From DATBLY01 sp036555125 (GTDB lineage Bacteria > Actinomycetota > UBA4738 > HRBIN12), in the NCBI GenBank assembly GCA_036555125.1, contig DATBLY010000134.1:1-19117 (forward strand): a stretch of DNA of 19,117 bases. The letters are read 5' to 3'. The notes under the pieces were generated by a model that was not told where the DNA came from, searched no databases, and was given only the letters and a program-made list of their open reading frames with translations. How positions within the stretch are numbered: position 1 is the stretch's first letter; the number at the start of each line of letters is the position of its first letter. The position numbers and the translations under genes were made by a program. Positions 1 to 5,488 of this stretch are shown one piece after another.

Positions 1-780
1 GGCGTTGATCTCCTCGACCGAGGCCTCCCGGTTCAGCAACGCCACCAGGTCGGTGACCGACCCGTCCGGCACCGGGACCCGCATCGCCATGCCGTCCATC
101 TTGCCCTTCAGCTGCGGCAGGGCCAGGGACGTCGCCTTGGCGGCGCCGGTGCTGGCCGGCACGATGTTGATCGCCGCGGCGCGGGCACGTCGCAGGTCAC
201 GGTGCGGCAGGTCCAACAGGTTCTGGTCGTTCGTGTAGGCGTGGACCGTCGTCATCATGGCCCGGTCGATCCCGAAGGCGTCCTCGAGCACCTTGGCGAG
301 CGGCACGACGCAGTTCGTCGTGCAGGACGCGTTCGAGATCACGTGATGGGTCGCGGGGTCGTAGGCGTCGTCGTTCACGCCCATCACGATCGTGATGTCC
401 TCCCCCTTGGCGGGTGCGCTGATCACGACCTTCTGCGCGCCGGCCTCGAGGTGCTTGGCCGCCTTCTCGCGCTCCGTGAACAGGCCCGTCGATTCGATCA
501 CGATCTCGACGCCGAGCTCCTTCCACGGCAGGTTGGCGGGATCGCGCTCGGCCAGCACGCGCAGCTCGTCGCCGTCCACCGTGATCCCGTTCTCGGATAC
601 GCCGACCTCGCCCGGGTAGCGGCCGAAGACCGAGTCGTACTTGAACAGATGCGCGAGGGTGGTCGCGTCCGTGATGTCGTTCACCGCGACGAAGTCGAAG
701 TCCGCGCCGGTCTGCTTCACCGCTCGCAGGAAGTTGCGGCCGATCCGGCCGAAGCCGTTGACGCCGATCTTCACGGTCAT
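1..780 (-). CDS. gap: Glyceraldehyde-3-phosphate dehydrogenase, type I (3' end outside window)
   Basis: Glycolytic, cytoplasmic enzyme that oxidises and phosphorylates glyceraldehyde-3-phosphate to 1,3-bisphosphoglycerate using NAD. The reverse strand from the ATG at 780 reads open to base 1 and gives 260 residues of a family that is usually about 335, so roughly 75 C-terminal residues are missing only because the window ends. Visible signatures are the N-terminal Rossmann motif (GVNGFGRIGRN, residues 6-16), Asn34-Asp35 at the NAD ribose position, the active-site motif SNASCTTN with catalytic Cys153, His180 in TTVHAYTND, and the phosphate-binding ASTGAAKA. The start is fixed by homology and by GAGGAGG five bases upstream. 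It has its own -10 box at 810-815. It lies 114 bases downstream of rapZ; in many actinobacteria yvcK and whiA separate these two genes. Identity is essentially certain. Confidence 0.97.
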   Translation of the reverse strand, partial: MTVKIGVNGFGRIGRNFLRAVKQTGADFDFVAVNDITDATTLAHLFKYDSVFGRYPGEVGVSENGITVDGDELRVLAERDPANLPWKELGVEIVIESTGLFTEREKAAKHLEAGAQKVVISAPAKGEDITIVMGVNDDAYDPATHHVISNASCTTNCVVPLAKVLEDAFGIDRAMMTTVHAYTNDQNLLDLPHRDLRRARAAAINIVPASTGAAKATSLALPQLKGKMDGMAMRVPVPDGSVTDLVALLNREASVEEINA

Positions 781-785
781 GGGAT

Positions 786-792
786 CCTCCTC
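786..792 (-). promoter_or_regulatory. Shine-Dalgarno of gap
   Basis: GAGGAGG on the minus strand, five bases before the ATG at 780. It is one of the few strong ribosome binding sites in the window and marks gap as a leadered gene, unlike uvrA, uvrB and uvrC. Confidence 0.85.
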
Positions 793-809
793 AGGGGTGG
801 GCCGGCCCC

Positions 810-815
810 ATCCTA
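810..815 (-). promoter_or_regulatory. Probable -10 box of gap
   Basis: TAGGAT on the minus strand, 29 bases before the gap start codon. This would place transcription start near 803 and give a leader of about 22 bases that contains the Shine-Dalgarno. The same hexamer precedes uvrC, uvrB and the lipoprotein gene. No convincing -35 was seen, and the GTCR element found at the uvr promoters is absent here. Confidence 0.55.
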
Positions 816-827
816 GTCAGCACGCTC

Positions 828-873
828 CGAACGCGTCCCCGGACGTTCGACCCACCCGGACCCGGGCCGAACG
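828..873. promoter_or_regulatory. Triple CGAACG/CGTTCG element upstream of gap
   Basis: Three copies of one hexamer lie just upstream of the gap -10 box: CGAACG at 828-833, CGTTCG at 844-849 and CGAACG at 868-873 on the plus strand, in alternating orientation. The middle and right copies could form a 6-bp stem enclosing CCCGGACCCGGG. The set may be an operator for gap, or the outer stem could help end rapZ transcription; no T-tract follows. It is not a LexA box: the arms are ten bases apart instead of four. Confidence 0.35.
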
Positions 874-894
874 ACCGTACGGCGCGGGCCTGCG

Positions 895-1785
895 TCAGCG
901 ATCCAGGTCGCGGTGCTCGATCGCCACGGGGAGGCCGCGGTCGCGGAACCACCGACCGAGGTCCTCGCTCACGACGACCGACCGGTGGCGCCCTCCCGTG
1001 CACCCGACCGCGATCGTCAGGTAGGCCTTGCCCTCGCGCACGTAGCCGGGCACGAGGACGTCCAGGAGCGCCTCGAGCCGCTCCATGAACGCGCCGTACT
1101 GCCCCTGGCCCTCCACGTAGTCGCGGACCTGCTGGTCGGTTCCCGGCAGGGGACGGAGCGTGTCGACCCAATGCGGGTTCGGCAGGAAGCGGACGTCCAG
1201 CACCAGGTCGGCGTCGCGCGGGGCTCCGAACTTGAACCCGAACGAGATCAGGGAGACCTTGAGGCCCGCCTCGGGCGGCGCCTCCGCGAAGGCCTCGCGG
1301 ATCCGGTCCCGGAGCTCGTGCGGCGTGAGCCCGGACGTGTCCACGATCAGGTCGGCCTCGCCGCGCAGGCTCTCCATCATCAGGCGTTCCTTGCGGATCC
1401 CCTCGACGACGCGGTCCGCGGGCGCCAGCGGGTGCCGCCGGCGGGTCGTCTCGTAGCGGTTCACCAGATCCTCGTCGGAGGCGTCGAGGTAGAGGATCCG
1501 GTACTCGATCCGCTGGGTGTCGAGCTCCTCGAGCGCCTTCGAGAGCTCCCCGAAGAAGACCCCGCCGCGTGCGTCGACCACGATCGCTACCCGCGCCGGC
1601 CCGCCGGGTCGCGAGGCGAGCTCCGCCATCTTCTCGAGCAGTTCGGGCGGCAGGTTGTCGACCACGAAGTACCCCAGGTCCTCGAGGCAGTGCGCGGCCT
1701 CGGACCGGCCGGCGCCCGACAGGCCGGTGATGATCAGGAACCCCGGAGATCCGGCGGGCCGGGCCGGGACGGCGGCCTCGGCCAT
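895..1785 (-). CDS. rapZ: RapZ/YvcJ-family nucleotide-binding protein
   Basis: P-loop ATP/GTP-binding protein, 296 residues, the family's usual length. In E. coli RapZ controls GlmZ small-RNA decay; the actinobacterial role is unclear, so function is by family only. Domains: Walker A GLSGAGRS (21-28), with Arg where Lys is usual, a variant I recall from actinobacterial members; EDLGYFVVDNLPP (35-47); VVDARGG (70-76); and the C-terminal signature GCTGGRHRSV, part of the family's conserved C-terminal domain. The ATG overlaps the uvrC stop codon (TGATG, one base shared), so rapZ is translationally coupled to uvrC and read from the uvrC promoter. An open frame continues upstream through uvrC, but homology begins only at this ATG. 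The next gene downstream is gap, where actinobacteria usually have yvcK and whiA. Confidence 0.95.
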   Translation of the reverse strand: MAEAAVPARPAGSPGFLIITGLSGAGRSEAAHCLEDLGYFVVDNLPPELLEKMAELASRPGGPARVAIVVDARGGVFFGELSKALEELDTQRIEYRILYLDASDEDLVNRYETTRRRHPLAPADRVVEGIRKERLMMESLRGEADLIVDTSGLTPHELRDRIREAFAEAPPEAGLKVSLISFGFKFGAPRDADLVLDVRFLPNPHWVDTLRPLPGTDQQVRDYVEGQGQYGAFMERLEALLDVLVPGYVREGKAYLTIAVGCTGGRHRSVVVSEDLGRWFRDRGLPVAIEHRDLDR

Positions 1786-3662
1786 CACGCGCTCACCCGG
1801 TGCGGCATCGGCGACGGCTGGTGCAGCGCGTCGTGGATCGCTCGGGCCAGCTCGGGACCGATCCCGGCCGTCGCCTCGATCTCGCCGACCTCGGCCTCGC
1901 GCAGCCGGGCGAGCGACCCGAAGCGCCGCAGCAGCGCCCGCTTCCGCGTGGGGCCGACGCCGGGGATCTCGTCGAGCGGCGACGCGAGCGCGCGCTTGCT
2001 GCGCTTCTCGCGGTGGTACGTGATCGCGAACCGATGCGCCTCGTCGCGAAGGTGCTGCAGGACGAACAGCGCCTCGGATCCCCTCGGGATCACCAGGGGA
2101 TCGGGCCGGTCCGGGAGGTAGATCTCCTCGAGCCGCTTGGCGAGCCCGACGTGCGGGATGTGCAGGTCCAGCTCGCGGAGGACCTTCGAGGCCATGCCCA
2201 GCTGCCCCCTGCCCCCGTCGACCACGATGAGCGCCGGTGGGTACGAGAACCGGCGGCCACGCTTCGGCTCCACCTCTCGCTCCTTCAGCAGGCGCGTGAA
2301 GCGCCGCCGCAGCATCTCCTCCATGCTGGCGAAGTCGTCCTGGCCCATCACCCCCTTGATCTCGAACCGACGGTAGTCGCTCCGCTTCGGCAGGCCGTCC
2401 TCGAACACCACCATCGATCCGACCTTGTCCGTCGGCCCCAGGTTCGAGATGTCGTAGCACTCGATCCGCAGCGGCGGCTCCTGCAGCGAGAGACGCTCGG
2501 CCAGGTCGGCGAGGGCCCGCGAGCGCGCGCCGAAGTCCGACGCCCGTCGCAGCTTGTGACGGTGGAAGGCCTCGTCGGCGTTGCGCGCGACCACCTCCAT
2601 CAACTTGCGCTTCGCCCCCCGCTCCGGGACCGCGATCGTCACGCGGGTCCCGCGCCGGCCCGAGAGCCAGGCCTGCAGCACGTCGGCGTCGTCGGGCGTC
2701 GTCGGCACCAGGATCCTGGGCGGCGCCTCCTCGCGCTCCATGTAGAGCTGCCGGACGAACGAGCCGACCAGCCCCGCCCGGTCCAGGTCCTCGACGCGGT
2801 CCACGATCCACCCCCGGCGGCCGAGGACACGACCCTTCCGGACGAAGAAGACCTGGAACGCTGCCTCCAGGTCGTCCTCCGCCATCGCGATCACGTCGAG
2901 GTCCTCCGGCTGCGACAGGACCATCTCTTGAGACTCCATGGCCCGGCGGGCCGCGTTCAGCTGATCGCGGAGCTTGGCCGCCTGCTCGTACTCGCGCCGG
3001 TCGGCCGCGGCCCTCATCTCACGGTCGAGGCGCGTGAGGATCGGCCGGGTCGTGCCCGACAGGAACTCGATCGTGGCCTCGACGTCCGCCCGGTAGGAGG
3101 CCTCGGTCACGCCGGTCACCTCCGGCACGCACGGCCCGGAGCAGCGTCCGATGTCGTAGTACAGGCACGGTCGCCGCGCCCGCGCGCGCTGGTCGAAGAA
3201 GGCGTTCGTGCAGGTCCGGATCGGGAACACCCGGGTGAGCGCGTCGAGGGTGTCGCGGATCGCCCACGCGTGTCCGTACGGCCCGAAGTACCGCACGTTC
3301 TTCCGCTTCGCCCCCCGCATCACCTGGGCTCGAGGCCAGGTCTCCCCCACCGTGATCGCCAGGTACGGGTACGACTTGTCGTCGCGGTAGCGGATGTTGA
3401 AGCGGGGGCGATGGGTCTGGATCAGGTTGTACTCGAGCATCAGCGCGTCGACCTCGCCCGAGGCGACGATCCACTCGACCGCCTCGGCCGCCGCCATCAT
3501 CGCCTCGGTCCGGGGGTGCAGCGGCTTGCTCCAGTACGAGGAGAGCCGCTTGCGGAGCGAGCTCGCCTTCCCGGCGTAGATCGCGCGGCCGTCGGCGTCC
3601 CGGAAGAGGTAGGCCCCGGGCGCGTCGGGGATCGACGACGGCTCGGGACGGGGGACGCTCAC
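1785..3662 (-). CDS. uvrC: Excinuclease ABC subunit C
   Basis: Endonuclease that makes the 3' and 5' incisions on the UvrB-DNA pre-incision complex. It has 625 residues, normal for actinobacteria. In order: GIY-YIG nuclease with GAYLF (16-20) and IYAGKA (28-33); a Cys-rich loop (CLYYDIGRCSGPC); the UVR helical hairpin that contacts UvrB (about 208-243); the RNase H-like nuclease with Asp404 in ECYDIS and Asp482 in VVDGGRGQ; and C-terminal helix-hairpin-helix motifs (IPGVGPTRKRALL and the following repeat). The GTG start at 3662 is chosen because the GIY-YIG domain follows directly and TAGGAT lies six bases upstream with no Shine-Dalgarno, implying a leaderless transcript. A nearby ATG at 3670 is out of frame and closes at once. 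rapZ follows with a one-base overlap. Confidence 0.97.
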   Translation of the reverse strand: MSVPRPEPSSIPDAPGAYLFRDADGRAIYAGKASSLRKRLSSYWSKPLHPRTEAMMAAAEAVEWIVASGEVDALMLEYNLIQTHRPRFNIRYRDDKSYPYLAITVGETWPRAQVMRGAKRKNVRYFGPYGHAWAIRDTLDALTRVFPIRTCTNAFFDQRARARRPCLYYDIGRCSGPCVPEVTGVTEASYRADVEATIEFLSGTTRPILTRLDREMRAAADRREYEQAAKLRDQLNAARRAMESQEMVLSQPEDLDVIAMAEDDLEAAFQVFFVRKGRVLGRRGWIVDRVEDLDRAGLVGSFVRQLYMEREEAPPRILVPTTPDDADVLQAWLSGRRGTRVTIAVPERGAKRKLMEVVARNADEAFHRHKLRRASDFGARSRALADLAERLSLQEPPLRIECYDISNLGPTDKVGSMVVFEDGLPKRSDYRRFEIKGVMGQDDFASMEEMLRRRFTRLLKEREVEPKRGRRFSYPPALIVVDGGRGQLGMASKVLRELDLHIPHVGLAKRLEEIYLPDRPDPLVIPRGSEALFVLQHLRDEAHRFAITYHREKRSKRALASPLDEIPGVGPTRKRALLRRFGSLARLREAEVGEIEATAGIGPELARAIHDALHQPSPMPHRVSA

Positions 3663-3668
3663 CCGGCC

Positions 3669-3691
3669 ATCCTAGAACGGCGCCCCGACGA
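3669..3691 (-). promoter_or_regulatory. uvrC promoter with RecA-NDp/PafBC-like motif
   Basis: Minus strand: TCGTCGGGG (3691-3683), eight bases, then TAGGAT (3674-3669), then six bases to the GTG start. The mycobacterial PafBC-associated motif is TTGTCRGTG-N8-TANNNT; this site matches 7 of 9 upstream bases with exact spacing. The -10-to-start distance implies transcription beginning at or next to the start codon. Confidence 0.55.
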
Positions 3692-3725
3692 CGCCGGTGA
3701 AGAGGCCGTGATGGTTGGCGGAGCG

Positions 3726-5462
3726 CTAGGCGCCCGTGGCGCCGGTCGCCCCGGACGAGCCCGTCGCTCCGGTCGCACCGGTGGCCGCGCCGCCGCCCCC
3801 ACCGCCGTTCCCTCCTCCGCCACCGCCGGCGGCGCCGGACACGACGGCGAGCACCCCGGTCATGGTCGGGTGCACGGCGCAGTGGAACGGGTAGCTCCCC
3901 TCGTCGAGCGCGCCGACCTCGTAGCCGACCTGCGCGGGACCGTCGATGAGGTCCCCGGCGAACACCTCGGAGTCGTCTGGCGCCGTGATCACGATGTTGT
4001 GCGGGCCGGTCGTTGCGACCGCGTCCTGGTTGTCGAAGCTGATCGTGAAGGGCTCACCCGCAGGCGCCACGAGGCACGTCGGGTCGAACGCGATGTTGAG
4101 GGCGATGATGTCCAACTGGATCTGACCGTCCTCGCCGCAGTTCGATGGCGGCGGGGCCGCGCCCGGCTCCGGCGTCGGGCTCGGAGCGGCGACGGCCAGA
4201 CCTTCGACGTCGCCCCAGATCCCGAGCATCAGGTCCTGTCCGGCCGTGTCGTACCAGGTCAGGAAGACCCGGGAACCGTCGGCCGCCACCGCGACGCTCG
4301 GGTAGGCTCCCCCTTCGACGCTCGGTCCGACGTCGACCGGCTGGAACGCGGTGCCGTCGCTGGACGTCGCGAGCGACACGCCGAGCACGGGATCGAACCA
4401 CGCCAGATAGATGGTGCCGTCGTCCGCAGCGGCGATCCCGGTCGTCGCTTCCGGCCGCGTCACGAGGTCGGCGTCGCCCTCGACCTGCCCCGCGGCCGCG
4501 GCATCCCACGTGGTGCCGTCCGTCGATCGGGCCACGTGGACCTCGCCGCTCCCCGTGTAGTACGCGGCGACCGTGCCGTCTCCGGCGGGTGCCGCCGAGA
4601 GCCCCGCTCCCGAGACGCCGGTCTCCACCGGGAACGACACCCAGCCGTTCTCGCCGTCGTTGATCGCGGCCATCACCGAGGCAGCGGCCCCGTCCACGTA
4701 GATCACCTCGGGACCGGCATCCGTCACCACGACCTGGGTCCGCGGCGCCGGACCGCAACCGGAGCACGGATCGGTGCTCGCCACGACCTCCGTCGTCCAC
4801 CCGTCGTCCCCGGGGGTCGCCAGGGTCACGTCGAGACCGGCGCCCGTGTTCACGGTGAACGCGATCCACGGGACCCCCGCGCCGTCCACCGCGATCGAGG
4901 GCCACCCGAGCGGACCAGCGCGGTTCAGCTGGGGCGTCTGCTTCGTGACCTGCTCGGCCTGGGACGAGGCGGTCCCGGTCGCGTACCAGATCCCCGTGTT
5001 CGCCGCCCAGGTGACGTGCCGCGCGCCCGAGTCGTCGACCGCGATGTCGGTGCCGTTGGCGTTCTGGGGCGAGGCGGACTCGAGCGAGGCCACCGTCGCC
5101 GGACCGTAGGGGATCGTGATGCCGCTCGGGGTGTCCCGCACCTGCGCCACGGCCCCGCGCGTGAAGATCCCGTCCTGCTCGCTCGCGACGTTCACCGAGG
5201 GCAGGTAGGGCATGCCGATCGCCCGGGCCGCCGGCAGCCCCCCCTCCTCGACGGTCCCGGGGAAGCCCCAGTACGAGATGAACGGGACGCCGTCGACGTC
5301 GACGGCGACCCCGTTGCCCGAGCCGACGTCGTCCAGGAAGTCCACGACGTAGGGCACGAACCCCTGTCCGGATCCGAAGTCGACCGTGGCGGTGGGCGGT
5401 TCGCTGCACGAGGCGGCGAGGAGCGCGCCGGCGCACGCGAGCAGCAGCAGTCGCTTGGACAC
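3726..5462 (-). CDS. Secreted lipoprotein: propeller-like region, cupredoxin domain, Gly/Ala/Thr tail
   Basis: Unrecognised as a named gene. From the GTG at 5462 it encodes 578 residues. A signal peptide (MSKRLLLLACAGALLAASC) ends in a lipobox with Cys19, so it should be lipid-anchored outside the membrane. Residues 30-420 carry beta-propeller-like repeats with patterns such as SVAVAADGSRVFLTWYD and two Asp-box-like turns (STDGTTW, SSDGTAF). A Pro/Ala linker (about 426-440) leads to a cupredoxin domain (about 445-540) whose type-1 copper ligands appear to be His488 (GPHN), Cys528, His531 and Met534 (FHCAVHPTM). The C-terminus is poly-Gly followed by a short GAT-repeat, collagen-like tail. An in-frame TTG at 5492 would overlap the uvrA stop (TTGA); GTG is preferred because a TAGGAT box lies between the two. 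An electron-transfer or copper-binding surface role is inference. No catalytic residues of sialidases were recognised. Confidence 0.85.
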   Translation of the reverse strand: MSKRLLLLACAGALLAASCSEPPTATVDFGSGQGFVPYVVDFLDDVGSGNGVAVDVDGVPFISYWGFPGTVEEGGLPAARAIGMPYLPSVNVASEQDGIFTRGAVAQVRDTPSGITIPYGPATVASLESASPQNANGTDIAVDDSGARHVTWAANTGIWYATGTASSQAEQVTKQTPQLNRAGPLGWPSIAVDGAGVPWIAFTVNTGAGLDVTLATPGDDGWTTEVVASTDPCSGCGPAPRTQVVVTDAGPEVIYVDGAAASVMAAINDGENGWVSFPVETGVSGAGLSAAPAGDGTVAAYYTGSGEVHVARSTDGTTWDAAAAGQVEGDADLVTRPEATTGIAAADDGTIYLAWFDPVLGVSLATSSDGTAFQPVDVGPSVEGGAYPSVAVAADGSRVFLTWYDTAGQDLMLGIWGDVEGLAVAAPSPTPEPGAAPPPSNCGEDGQIQLDIIALNIAFDPTCLVAPAGEPFTISFDNQDAVATTGPHNIVITAPDDSEVFAGDLIDGPAQVGYEVGALDEGSYPFHCAVHPTMTGVLAVVSGAAGGGGGGNGGGGGGAATGATGATGSSGATGATGA

Positions 5463-5472
5463 GTTGGCGCGA

Positions 5473-5478
5473 ATCCTA
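5473..5478 (-). promoter_or_regulatory. Probable -10 box of the lipoprotein gene
   Basis: TAGGAT on the minus strand, ten bases before the GTG at 5462 and ten bases past the uvrA stop codon. It would give a leader of only two to four bases. It lacks the GTCR element of the uvr promoters. A nearby TTGACG is only eight bases upstream, too close to act as the -35. Confidence 0.5.
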
Positions 5479-5488
5479 GCAACCTTCG

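Noticed and set aside
828..849. CGAACG-N10-CGTTCG resembling a LexA/SOS box upstream of gap
   Set aside because: The actinobacterial LexA site has four bases between the CGAAC and GTTCG arms; the spacing here is far too long. Reported instead as a repeated hexamer.
1723..1725. Arg instead of Lys in the RapZ Walker A (GLSGAGRS) as a sign of inactivation
   Set aside because: I recall the same Arg variant in other actinobacterial RapZ/YvcJ proteins and the rest of the protein is intact, so it is probably lineage-typical.
1848..2811. Upstream extension of the rapZ reading frame through uvrC
   Set aside because: It overlaps the conserved C-terminus of UvrC and has no RapZ homology; the ATG in the TGATG overlap is the natural start.
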